DNA of 64,000 nucleotides, from the NCBI GenBank assembly GCA_018398815.1, contig CM031616.1:24508108-24572107 (forward strand), written 5' to 3'. Within the stretch, counting starts at the first letter, position 1. Every line of letters starts with the position of its first letter. The position numbers and the translations under genes were made by a program. Shown piece after piece: positions 1 to 33,534 of this stretch. The notes under the pieces are model-generated. The model made no database searches. It was given only the letters and a program-made list of their open reading frames with translations, and was not told where the DNA came from. The stretch comes from Conus ventricosus. Taxonomy: Eukaryota; Mollusca; Gastropoda; Neogastropoda; Conidae.

Positions 1-1067
1 GAGCAGCCCCCATTTCAGAAGTAAATCTGTTATGATAATCAAATCATTCAATGCAAGACTCAAACATTCAATATTTTCATTATCAATAACACCAGATCAC
101 GGTAGATTACATACATCGGTTTACCTTGTAAAACTAAAGAATTTCGTGTGTATTTTCAATTCACGTGAAATGGTAAAGAGGCGAAAAGACGTGGAGATCT
201 CAACAGGGTTTGTACCTATCACCTCACACCTGAAAACAAGCACTTGACTGCTAAATCATGCACCATCTCCCTGCATTCTTCAATTTCAAATATACTTCTT
301 AAGTAGATGATGTACAAATCTTGTTCGCCAGCAAAAGAATTTTCTCAATCCATACTCAGTAATGTCCAGTTCCCATAGGTTTTTTTTTTTTTTTGGTAAT
401 CACACACCACTAACTTTGTTTCACCAAAGTAATAACAGACTTGATGATTTCCCAACCCAATTAATAACAACTGTTTGTCCAGAGACACAAAAGACACTGA
501 CCGAAGCAACAAGACACACAATCCCAAACAATTACATCCAAATGACTGAATTAACCACAGATACTACCCCCAAGCTATGCAAGATATCAATGACATGAGC
601 AACCAGATACTCACTCCAACTGAAACAGTTAACAAAATCCCAATGAATTTACCATCCACTGGTACTCCCCCTATTCCATGAAAAGACGTCCTCAATTACC
701 AACACAAACTGAAGTAACCTATTAACCATAGATTCTCTCCCCTACCCAAACAATGATGATATATTAAAGTGCACCAACAGTTTTGTTTGATCACACAACG
801 AAAGAAATATACACTCACATCCACCAACCCAAACCAAAATGATAGATTATCACACTAACATTTTATATTCAACCAGACTTCTGAAGACACACACACACAT
901 ACACATCAGATCCCCAAAACCAAGCAATAACAACATCCAAAGTCTCTTTCTGTCACCACACAACAACAAAAGACATATCCCACGACCCCAATATTATCTA
1001 GAATCTCTGAAGAAAAGTCAAACTCAACAAAATCACATGTGGTATGCATCCAGAGACGAAAGGGAAG
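1..1067. other. DNAJC25 3' UTR and downstream sequence
   Basis: AT-rich sequence downstream of the DNAJC25 stop. I see no convincing coding ORF and could not identify a canonical polyadenylation signal on the minus strand, so the transcript end is not placed. Confidence 0.4.
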
Positions 1068-23913
<22,846 letters not shown>

Positions 23914-24502
23914 CTTTGATGCCGAATTTCCAGATGTAATATCATTGGTTAAAAACCATACCGGTCAGCTGAACGTGTATTTTTGTGAGAGAAGAAGGGA
24001 AAGGGACAAAACTGGGTATGATTTCGGATTTCGTTCCCCTTACCTTGAGGTGACCGCAGGGAATGAGTGAAGCCATTCCATAGTATCAGTTGATTAATGT
24101 TTTCTGGGTTTGCATTTACATACGTATGCCGACGATCCATATACGAGCCTTTTAGCTATGGGCAGAATTTGCAGCTGGTCGCGACACTTGAATCGTTGGA
24201 CAGCTGCGGTCAAAGCCGTCCTTGGCCAATCCAGAATGGCATCACTCGTGTAATTTCGGCTGCTTTCCTCTTCCCCTTCCCACTCTTCCCCTGCCCATCC
24301 GCCGGCCTTTATTCGCATACAAATTTCCCACCCTTTCCTTCCATGCGCATCCATGCTGTCATGTTTTCCTCCCTCTCCATCCCCTCACGTCCCACTCTCT
24401 CTTCCCAAGTAGGTCCCTTCTGCTGCAAAACTGTGGGCCTGACGCTGAGTTGGTTCATGCTGGGGCGAGTGCTCAGTGCACGGACTGGCTTCTCTCTCAG
24501 CA

Positions 24503-24615
24503 ACTGAGGACCGAGAGGAGTGGAGGAAGCTGGCTGCAAAGACTTCTGTGGCGCCCCAACGATCTTCAAGACTCCGGGATAGCTAATGTAATGTAATGTA
24601 ATGTAATGTAATGTA
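24503..24615 (+). mobile_element. LINE-like 3' end with (TAATG)n tail
   Basis: A short reading frame TEDREEWRKLAAKTSVAPQR, SSRLRDS, stop, is followed at once by (TAATG)n. A basic tryptophan-containing C terminus before a simple repeat is typical of non-LTR retrotransposon ends. The family is not identified. It lies about 600 bp upstream of DNAJC25. Confidence 0.45.
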
Positions 24616-24751
24616 AATGGATATTACCTCGCGAGAGCCCAAAGCGCATATTGCAGAAACATGATAAAATACTAACTCAAAGCACACGCACACACACACA
24701 CACATGCGCAAACGTGCACACACGACACTTTTTGAAAAAATTTTGAAATGA

Positions 24752-24940
24752 AAATGTGCTTGTGGTCATCCAATATCAATTGAACATATTCTTTTTGATT
24801 GCCCATTGCTATCCCTGTTATACAACATATCTAGGATAGATGTAGCAAAAATGGGATCTTTAAATGATATAATCTACAGCGAAGAAATTATACAAATTGC
24901 ATCAGTTTTATCCAGCACTATACTTGCAAATTTATTGTAA
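24752..24940 (+). pseudogene. C-terminal fragment of an RNase H-type LINE ORF2
   Basis: The frame reads CACGHPISIEHILFDCP, then SRIDVAKMGSLNDII, SVLSSTILANLL and stop. A C-x-C-G-x(n)-EH-x(4)-C cluster after RNase H is characteristic of I/Jockey-group LINEs. 5'-truncated; there is no recognisable upstream domain. Confidence 0.6.
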
Positions 24941-25103
24941 ACATTAAATCATTTATAGTTATTGTATTAATGTTTATATGCAGCCTTTCACACATAAGTG
25001 CATATTCACACTAACACACACACACACACACACACACACCACTCTACACACACATGCATACGCACAGTACACAAACATACACACACACACACACTCACGC
25101 ACA

Positions 25104-25681
25104 GAATATGGCAATATAATTTGGTACCCACACTTGAAAAGACAGTCAATAGCAATTGAAAGAGTACAGAGAAGAGCTACTAAAATCTTGCAAGAATGTA
25201 CAAACATGTCTTATACAGATAGATTAAATTACTTAAATTTGCACTCTTTAAAAGGTAGACGTATTAGAGGGGATTTGATTGAAGTGTTCAAAATATTTCA
25301 CCAGCAAACGGACATACAGTGGGACTACTTTTTTGAGGCTGTTAAAACAGATAGAACAAGAAATTCGGAAGGCAAAATTTTTGTTAAGCAGTTTCATACT
25401 AACATGGGGAGATTCAAGTTCAGTAACAGAGTTATTACTAACTGGAACAGTTTGACAACTGCACTTAAATTTGCTAAAAATACTAATGTTTTTAAGAATT
25501 TGCTGGATGAAGACTTGAAATTTAAAGTACAGTTTAGAAGCTTTGATGAATAAGAAGGAAAATTTATATTGCATGCATTTTCAACCCTGTCATAAAAGTA
25601 AAATAACACGAGGGGACATTGAAAGGCTTAACGGCCTATGTATTGATTACGTCCCTACACTACTACTACTACTACTACTAC
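25104..25681 (+). mobile_element. 5'-truncated CR1-group LINE (RT C-terminal end) with 3' stem-loop and (ACT)n tail
   Basis: The frame reads EYGNIIWYPHLKRQS, QRRATKILQEC, LHSLKGRRIRGDLI and TNWNSLT, and ends in FDE at 25553. These match the post-RT region of the element at 29548-31058. The 3' UTR has a nested hairpin (GGGGAC 25612-25617 with GTCCCT 25651-25656, inner AGGC/GCCT) followed by (CTA)n. On the 5' side it abuts a (CA)n tract, so its junction is eroded. Confidence 0.85.
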
Positions 25682-26003
25682 AGACACGCGCGCGCAAACA
25701 CAGGCACAAATTCTTACGCAGCCCGTTTTAATTTGTTGGTTTCTTTTTTTTAATTTTTTTAGAAAATTTTTATTGGTTTATTTTTAGTCTAATATCACCG
25801 TTGTTGTGAACAGACGTTAAATTAATCAATCAATCAAATCAGCACACACGACACACACACACACACACACACGAAAAACAAAACACACACACGCGCAGAC
25901 AGACACACGAGCGCGTCAAAACAAGCAGGCTCGCGCACAGAGATAAGTGGATATCGTTAATCAGTCCGGGGGAAACGATGTACTTTTAGGGGGGGGGGGG
26001 GGG

Positions 26004-26310
26004 TGTTAAAAGTCTGTAAAGAGTCCGTGGTATGCAGAGAAGAAGGCAGACCATTCCACAGAGCAGGTGCCAGGTAAGAGAAAGATCGTTGGCCAGAGGT
26101 TTTCAGGCGAGCATAGGGAAGCCGAAGCAGACGAGAATCGGTGGATGAGCGTAAGTTGCGAGACAGAACATGGAGATGAAGGAGGCCAGAGAGGTAGGAG
26201 GGAGCCAGATTATTCAGTGATTTGAAAACCAGGAGGAGAACTTTTTAAAAAAAAGTCGGTGCGAGACTGAATAGGGAGCCAATGTAAGGATGAACAGGTG
26301 AGGTAAGGTG
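26004..26310 (-). pseudogene. LINE RT C-terminal fragment (L2/Rex-like)
   Basis: The minus strand reads LHWLPIQSRTDF, a homopolymer shift, then VLLLVFKSLNNLAPSYL, RNLRSSTDSRLLRLPYAR and PALWNGLPSSL. This is the standard post-RT region (LHWLPVxxRI, LAPxYL, LWNxLP) of L2-type LINEs. It is cut off by a poly-G/poly-C run at 25990-26003. Confidence 0.8.
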
Positions 26311-26441
26311 AGGGGCGAGCGCTAGAGGATGGTGTCGGTGGGTCTGATTACCTCAGTATCGCCCCCCCCTCCCCCCAACCCCTTCCCTCCCAACTTGTTT
26401 ACAGCCAGTCGACAGCTCCGCACATACCACCACCGGATCAG

Positions 26442-26801
26442 CTCATTACTCCCCCGGCTCGTTACTCCCCCGGCTCTTTACTCCCCCGGTTAGGGTTAGG
26501 GTTAGGGTTAGGGATAGGGTTAGGGTTAGGGATAGGGTTAGGGTTAGGATAGGGTTAGGGTTAGGGTTAGGGATAGGGTTAGGGTTAGGGTTAGGGATAG
26601 GGTTAGGGTTAGGGTTAGGGTTAGGGATAGGGTTAGGGTTAGGGATAGGGTTAGGGTTAGGGTTAGGGTTAGGGTTAGGGATAGGGTTAGGGATAGGGTT
26701 AGGGTTAGGGATAGGGTTAGGGTTAGGGTTAGGCGAGCCGGGGGAGTAACGAGCCGGGGGAGTAACGAGCCGGGGGAGTAACGAGCCGGGGGAGTAATGA
26801 G
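26442..26801. repeat. Interstitial telomeric (TTAGGG)n array within a mirrored 16-bp repeat cassette
   Basis: A core of about 40 hexamers (26490-26733) is mostly TTAGGG with scattered ATAGGG variants. On the left are nearly three units of TTACTCCCCCGGCTCG; on the right are four units of the exact reverse complement CGAGCCGGGGGAGTAA. The outer ends are CTCA and TGAG, so the whole unit is bounded by inverted repeats. It lies between the two host genes, far from any visible chromosome end. The long open frame across it is a by-product of the hexamer. Confidence 0.95.
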
Positions 26802-27039
26802 ATGCTCCCACCACCACAACAACACAGGGGTCATCTAGCTGATCAGACCTTCCTAATTCTTCTTCTCCCCGTTTCTCCCAGAAGCACCAAGTTAACAAAG
26901 TGCAGGAGAATCTTCAACTGTTGCAGTTGGCTGTCTGCATCAAAGAGTCTGCATCAAAGAACTCCAGCTTTCTCCCCCTGATTCTACAAAATATAATACT
27001 ATTCATCTCCGTTCTCCCCTCCTGGCCCACTTTCTATTC

Positions 27040-27482
27040 TTCTTCTTCTGCGTACGCAGGCTGATACTCGCGGATACTCCCTATATGGACAGACAAGTAT
27101 TAATCCCATCTACCCAACAAAGGGAGTGGAATTTTGTGTGTATGACTGTTTTTTATCCCGCCATTAAGGCAGCCATACTCCATCTTCGGGGAAGGTGCAA
27201 GCTATGTGTAACGTGTCATCCATACCAACGGCCAAACTGGCCTTCTCTTCCGAAAGCTGGGTGATGGGATTTTACGTGTGTGCAAGATGTTATGCGTGCG
27301 TTCACACACAGAACCTCGGTTTACAGTCTCATTCGAAGGACTGTTTGGGAAATGGAGTCAGAACAAATGTTAACCCCGAGGGAAAAAAATCCCCCTGTAC
27401 CGAAACGGCCCGGCGGAGATTCGAACCCGCAACCCTTGGATTACGAGTCTGGCGCTCTACCAACTGAGCTATTCCGGCCCCC
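27040..27482 (-). mobile_element. tRNA-derived SINE with (GAA)n tail
   Basis: Reverse orientation. The head has the same A box (TAGCTCAGTTGGTAGAGCGC) and B box (GGTTCGAATC) and the same body as the SINE at 7724-8253, through to ATGACACGTTACACATAGC. The tail is different, ending TATCAGCCTGCGTACGCAG then (AAG)n. Probable target duplications CTTTCTATTC / CTTTCTCTTC flank it at 27030-27039 and 27483-27492, one mismatch. Confidence 0.85.
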
Positions 27483-27499
27483 CTTTCTCTTCTGATCTC

Positions 27500-29007
27500 A
27501 ATCCTCCATCCTGGAATCATTCCTTCAGCCACACTGCACTGCTGTGGGGAAAAGAAAAAAAAGATGTTGCCATCAAAGAGGTTAGGATCTCCTGCAATAG
27601 TCGGTGTCATGTCAGGGCCCACTGAACAGACTCTGGCTGGTCGGGTCACCGAGTCGTAGCTGTAGTAGTTGTAGTAGTTTGGGCGTTTCTTGTTTTATTT
27701 GTTTGCTCGTTTCTTTCTGCTTTGAACATTGTGCAGGTTATGATCAAATGATGCTCGCAACTGCAACCTTTCGCAAAATGACAGTATATTGATGTTGGTC
27801 GTGAAGGGGAAGAAAAATTAAAGAAAGGAGATATTTTCTGCTCCTAACTCATGCTCTATAGCCAGCGCCACTTACAGCCATCTTTACAGTTGGAGTGTTG
27901 CTCAACATTTTGTCCCCGCTAATTCCATGCAATGACCGTTCTGGGAGAAAATAAGCTTCTGTGTTAATCAGTCTTTGAGTGTGGCACTGTAAGGCGCCTG
28001 TCGTTTCAGGGGTAATTTTCAATCAGTTGGTGGATGGTGACTTTACCTGCTTGCCTCTGCTGGCAACAAACAGCTCTGGAGACACTGCCGATACCAGTCC
28101 CTCCACCTCCCGCTGGAGGTGTTCCCGTCGTTCCCGGACTGAGAGGTGGCTTTTCGTGCTTCTTTCATAAGATCTGTCACAAACCCGGGGGGTGTGGACT
28201 GACAGACTCTTGTGATGAGACAGGCAACGAGCGCCGCGCTGGATGCCTTCCATGGTGAAAGGGTCCCAGAGGATGGCTGAGAACTGAAGAAGAGGGTGGA
28301 TGAGGATCTGCATACGTCACTTGCAGGTGGTTGGACTAAAGGCCAACTTACTGTAGGCTATAGGGTGCTGCTGAAAAATCCGAAAGAACATTTTATTTGA
28401 CTTCCTTCTCTTCCTTGAAGTCTTTCGAACGAAAAAAAAAGGCCACCGTTTCCTTTCATGCTGTCGTTAAATCATCCACGTCACATACAAGTAGATGTGA
28501 TCGTGAGATGTGTCAGTCATGCTTTTCTTTTCTTTTCTTCTTTCTGTCTTTTTTTCCTCTCTTTTTCTTTCTCTCCTCCCCCCCCCCCCCCCCCAACCCA
28601 CATTTTTTGCCATTATGTATTAGAAGATAAAATGAATTATTCAATGTAGTTTTTAGCTAGCGAAACATTGTAGTATTCTGTGCCTCTGCGAGGATGCAAT
28701 ACAAGGATAAACTATAGCAATAGCATTTGTTCGGTTCTATTTCTATCATTTTTGTAGAGTTCCCACGATGCTTCCGCTACGTTCATTGTCAATTTATGGT
28801 CCAGTCAGAGTAGGTCCTAGGGAAGTCATATATGACAGTGGCTGAAAAGTCAAGGATTTCTCGCAGCTCACTGCTCTCTGTTAATTTGCTTCAGGGTAAA
28901 GGTGTTACTTATCCAATATTTTACGTTGTTTATCCAGCCCATGGAACACCCAGCCTAACAATCTTCTTCTGGACAATGTCCAAAATTAGTGCACTGCCTG
29001 GACATGA

Positions 29008-29040
<33 letters not shown>

Positions 29041-29092
29041 GCGTGCGTGCACACGAGTGCGTGCAAACTTGCGTGCGCGCGCACGAGCATCT

Positions 29093-29133
<41 letters not shown>

Positions 29134-29547
29134 CATATGCACGTAACGGCAGAGGGTAAGGGTGGGGATGAAGGGGGCGGGGGAGGGGGGAAGGGGAGAG
29201 GGAGGTGGGTTATTAGGGATGCTAGGTAAAAAAAAAAAAGGAACTCGAAGCAGAGGTTCAGTGAACATGAGTCCCCTCGATGGGACGAGGTATCCTATTT
29301 GTCCTCTCTGCGACAAAAACAAAACATAACAAACTTACAAAAAAAGTAGGAGAAAACTGTGAGGAGACCTTGACTGCAGAGGGTCTTCACACACACACAC
29401 TGCCCACATGGATAGAGGACACCTGTTCTGACGAAAAATTTAATCCTTATGAAGTTCACCTTTGTTCCTTCATGACAGATCCAGCTGGAACTCCTCTCAG
29501 TCGCCTTTGTCAGCGTCTTAAGCGCTTTGGTCCTCTTTTAACTAAAA
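27500..29547. other. Intergenic, GT-rich microsatellites, no recognised gene
   Basis: Holds a poly-C run near 28578-28594 and two (GT)n blocks at about 29006-29040 and 29095-29130. A moderately GC-rich stretch at about 28020-28330 has an open minus-strand frame that I cannot assign. Confidence 0.5.
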
Positions 29548-31058
29548 GAAGTAAGTGATGAGATAGCTAGTCCACTATGCAATATATTTAACAAATCCTT
29601 AGAAACAGGATCCTTGCCTAGAGATTGGAAGACTGCAGAGGTCACAGCTATATTTAAAAAAGGTTCCAAAACAGACCCAGGTAATTACAGGCTGGTGAGT
29701 TTGACTTGTATTGCATGTAAGATTTTAGAGAGCTTTGTAAGGGATGTGGTAGTTGCTCATTTTACTGAAAATGACTTATATGCTAAATGCCAACATGGAT
29801 TTAGGAAGAGGAGATCATGTGTCACACAATTACTAGAAGTAATAGACAACCTAACAGAATTGGTAGATAATGGGGAGCCAATTGATATAATGTACTTGGA
29901 TTTTAGAAAGGCATTTGATTCTGTCCCCCACGAAAGGCTGCTAACTAAACTAAAAGCATATGGAGTAATTGGTAATGTTTTAAACTGGATCAGAGGTTTT
30001 CTTAAAGGAAGGTCACAGTCAGTGAGAGTGGGAGAAGAGAGATCCAAGACATCTGTGGTCCTAAGTGGAGTTCCACAGGGTAGTATCCTAGGGCCCATAT
30101 TATTCAATGTGTTCATCAATGATTTACCGGACATGACTCAAACCACATGCAAAATATTTGCAGATGACACAAAAATATATGATAAGGCAACAAATAGCAC
30201 AAAGATCCAACAGGACATAAACAAGCTACAAGAATGGTCAGATGAATGGAACCTTTACTTCAGAATATACAATGATTGTGAATGACGAATTGCAGAAAAT
30301 AAATACATGTGATGAAGGAACAGATCTGGGAGTAACCTTTGATAAAGATCTATCCTTTGATCCTCACATCCAGAGAGTGGTGAACAAAGCAAATCAGATG
30401 ATGGGACTCATCAGGAGAACTTTTACCTTCCTAGAAAAGGAGACATTTATCAAGTTATTTAAAGCATTTGTTAGACCTCATCTCGAATACGCTAATGTAA
30501 TTTGGAGTCCCCATCTCAAGAGACAGTCAAAAATGATAGAAAATGTACAAAGGCGAGCTACTAAAATCCTGAAAGAATGTAGGAATTTAAACTATAAAGA
30601 AAGATTACACTATCTCCAATTACACTCACTGAAAGGAAGGAGGATCAGAGGAGACCTGATCCAATTTTTTAAAATATTCCATAATTATGATGATGTCAAT
30701 GTGCATGCGCTTTTCAAATTCTCAGAAGTGGATTGCACAAGAAATAATGAAGGCAAGATTTTTATTAGACATTGTCATACTAACAAAAGAAAGTCTTGTT
30801 TTACCTTCAGAATTGCTAATTATTGGAATGCACTGCCTACTAACACCAAATATGCACCTGATATCAACAGCTTTAAAAAACTCCTAGATGAAGACCCTAA
30901 ATTGAAAGACGTTTTCTTTAGTGTGGATTGAATATAATGTTATTTATGACAGGCATGCAACCAGACTGAACTTAAATTGAAAAATAATGAGGGGACGCAA
31001 ATAGGCCGTAAGGCCTAAGGCTAAAAAAAGCCGGTCCCTATTACTACTACTACTACTT
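29548..31058 (+). mobile_element. 5'-truncated CR1-group LINE with most of the RT domain
   Basis: The frame enters the RT domain at EVSDEIASPLCNIFNKSLE. It continues with [60 protein letters not shown] and FADDTKIY (catalytic ADD). At about 30260 a small deletion/frameshift removes the KCKVMHIG-like block, and coding resumes with DLGVTFDKDLSFDPHI through LHSLKGRRIRGDLI to the stop near 30931. The 3' UTR has a nested hairpin (30992-31038) and ends (TAC)n. It is dead by truncation and deletion. Confidence 0.9.
29614..30931 (+). pseudogene. LINE ORF2 fragment, reverse transcriptase
   Basis: Non-LTR RT, about 440 residues in two overlapping frames (29614-30285 and 30242-30931). Motifs in order: FRKAFDSV (RT A), [11 protein letters not shown] (RT B), FADDTKIY (RT C), then DLGVTFD and the thumb/post-RT region. 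The endonuclease and N-terminal part are absent. Confidence 0.88.
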
Positions 31059-31069
31059 AACCAGAAATC

Positions 31070-31165
31070 GAGTTTCTTTCTGCGTACGCAGGCTGATACT
31101 CTTGCGGACACTGCATGTATAGACAGGCAGTGGAGTTTTGTGTGTATGACCGTTTGTTTCATAAG
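31070..31165 (-). mobile_element. 3' fragment of the (GAA)-tailed SINE
   Basis: CTGCGTACGCAGGCTGATACTC and GTGTGTATGACCGTTT match the tail part of the SINE at 27040-27482 in the same orientation. The tRNA head is missing. It directly abuts the (ACT)n tail of the LINE at 29548-31058. Confidence 0.7.
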
Positions 31166-33530
31166 CTAATGGGCTGATGAACCTACAAATCCTCTTGCTC
31201 CAAACTGTAGTGAGGATTGTGGCTTGGAAGCCAGATTCGCTCAACTGCTGGCAAGACTTTAAAACTTCTCAGTCTTGTAAATGTGAGCTTCCTCCAGTCT
31301 GATTTCATGTGGCACAGTGAGGTCCATCAGAATCGTTTCTTTTGAGGAACTGGGTGGCGCACTATATTCAGTCTCATACCACTCTTCCTGATGATCTCTG
31401 GACGGGTTTTCCCATCTGGAAGGTTTGCGGTGCAACCCGTCATCCAGTAAACCCAGCTGTAGATCTTCCAGAACGCAATTTGCGGCCCTCTGCTGTGTAG
31501 AACGTCATTCCTGGAGCTTATGATGGAGTAACATTTCCTTTGGCGGTACTAACAACATGTGCAATCTCTGTAAAAGCTTGGTTGTGCTTCCATATCTACC
31601 TTCCCTGGGTTAGTGCTTTTTCTGTATGAACTCGCAGCGTTTCATCGTTTCTTTGCCCCGACTGAATGGACATTTGTGGTCATCCGGTTTCCCATGGTTT
31701 GAATTTGCAAGATTTGAGAATGAAGTTGATCCTGAGTGGCCATCTGCTGTATCTCTTTGATAACGTACAGAATGAGATGTCAACCAGCAAAGGGTACTCG
31801 GGTCAACAAGGCCGGCAGCAAATTACAGACGACATAGAGTATGAGTATCCACAAGGCCAGTTTTGGACACAAAGGGTCTCGTGGATAAGTGGTTTGCCAA
31901 ACATTAAGTTCAGGAAAAAATGAAGGAGAATCAGCAAGATCTAAAGTGCGAGGATCAGATCTCCTGAGGAACACTGCAGGTGTCTGTATCTCTTGTGCCT
32001 ACTTGATGCCAGGACATATTGTGAAAAATAAGTGTACCTGTCAGAGGCAGTGTTAGACCTGAATGGAAATTTGTGGCATCATCTATGGCTCGTCTTGCCC
32101 TACTCTCATGATGATCTCAGATTCAATCACCTCTCCATATCTATGCTCTTGATTTGGTTCTGTTGAGGGTCTCTGGTATCGGCAAATTCATGGAGATTGT
32201 TACTCAATGGACAGGGTGGCGCCCTCCAAAGGGAGAGCTCACTCTCGCTGGCTCTGTGACTAAGCCAACTATTGTCAGTACGGGGCTTAGCAGGTGGTGT
32301 CCTGTATATGTTACATCAGGACAGGCGCCACTGAACACCACTGAAGTGACTCAGCAGCAGTGCAATGTCTCCTGTGGTGGGTTGACTCATGATAATATGC
32401 CGGTTTCTTTTGGACTGCTGGTGCCAGGGCTATGGCAGGGATGGGGACAGGCTGTGGCTGTGGATGGAGGGAGGGTGGGGGACAGAACGAGTGGCTCTGG
32501 TGCAAGGCCACTGAAATGGCATTGAAGACGGGAAAGCAAAGAAGAAAAAAAAGCTGCTACTGCTTCTCTGAGAGAAATCGGTTATGTTTTGGTGATGCCC
32601 ATCTGCTCTCCAATATCCTGATGAATGCAGAGTCACAAAAGATGCCCATAATCGAATTGTTAATGCATTTGCTTGCGGGACCAATTTTCAGTGAATTCAA
32701 ATCACTCTTGTGGTCAGATCTTTTTGTCTTGAAAACCCTCTGTCCATGCAGCAGTAAATATGTACCTGATTCAGTTCAGGGAGGGCTTAAGGTGGCGGAA
32801 TGAAATGATGGGCTCGCCTTCCATCATGCCATGCCCTTAACACAATTCACTGCCCCTATGACCAACAACAGGCTATGGGAACTTCATTCTTTTTTTAACC
32901 TTGTTAACTACCTATTCCATCAAATGCAGACATGGATTACAGATCTTTAACATGAGTACTTGATCTTCTGCATGCCTGTATATTCCAGGGGTTCAGCCTC
33001 TAGCAGGTCTTCACAGACCTGGGAGATCGAAAATCCCATTCCACATTTTTATCCCTTTAAGCTCCTAGTTCTTGAACCTGGGCTCCTTGAATAAGATGCA
33101 AATGTTCTAACCATCTGACCATCATTCTCGTCGTATAGTGAGGAAAGGGGCAGAAGTGATAATGACAAACTGGTGAATATGAGAACCAGTAACCAACAGA
33201 TGCCCATGTGTTTTCTCATTATGGGTAAGTCTGCCTATGAAAGAATCATCCTTTTGATCATAATAATCTCTTTTTCCATGTAAACATATAAAACCAACAG
33301 GTCTGCTTTAGAGACCGAGGTCACACAACTGTTTTCAGTTTTATTCATGGTTTTCCAAACAGGCCCAAGTAAATAGGAACTATGCCTGTTTTTAAATGGT
33401 TTTGTTGCAAGTTCACAAGTGAAAACAGCTGAAGTGAAGTCATGAAAATTAAACAGGACAGTTTTCTTCTTCTTCTTCCTAAAATACTGGTTCACTCAAA
33501 AACGAGTAGGTCACCAGCGCGCATATTAAA
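31166..33530. other. Intergenic region, mostly unassigned
   Basis: Moderate GC, with scattered short frames that show no family signature. It includes one copy of the diverged repeat described at 32225-32440. Otherwise nothing recognised. Confidence 0.45.
32225..32440. repeat. Diverged interspersed repeat, copy A
   Basis: Shares CTGGCTCTGTGAC, ATTGTCA, CCACTGAAG-GACT-AGCA and GTGGGTTGACTCATGA with similar blocks near 37660-37790, 47840-47970, 58230-58310 and 58850-58970. The order of blocks is conserved but identity is low, suggesting an old SINE or MITE. Confidence 0.45.
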
Positions 33531-33534
33531 AAAT

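Noticed and set aside
26446..26898. 150-codon proline/asparagine-rich protein
   Set aside because: The frame is a direct by-product of the TTAGGG hexamer repeat on the minus strand.
28023..28313. 96-codon minus-strand ORF in a GC-richer island
   Set aside because: Composition is mildly protein-like (REVEGLVSAVSPELFV) but there is no recognised family and no supporting splice signals; kept only as a note in the region entry.
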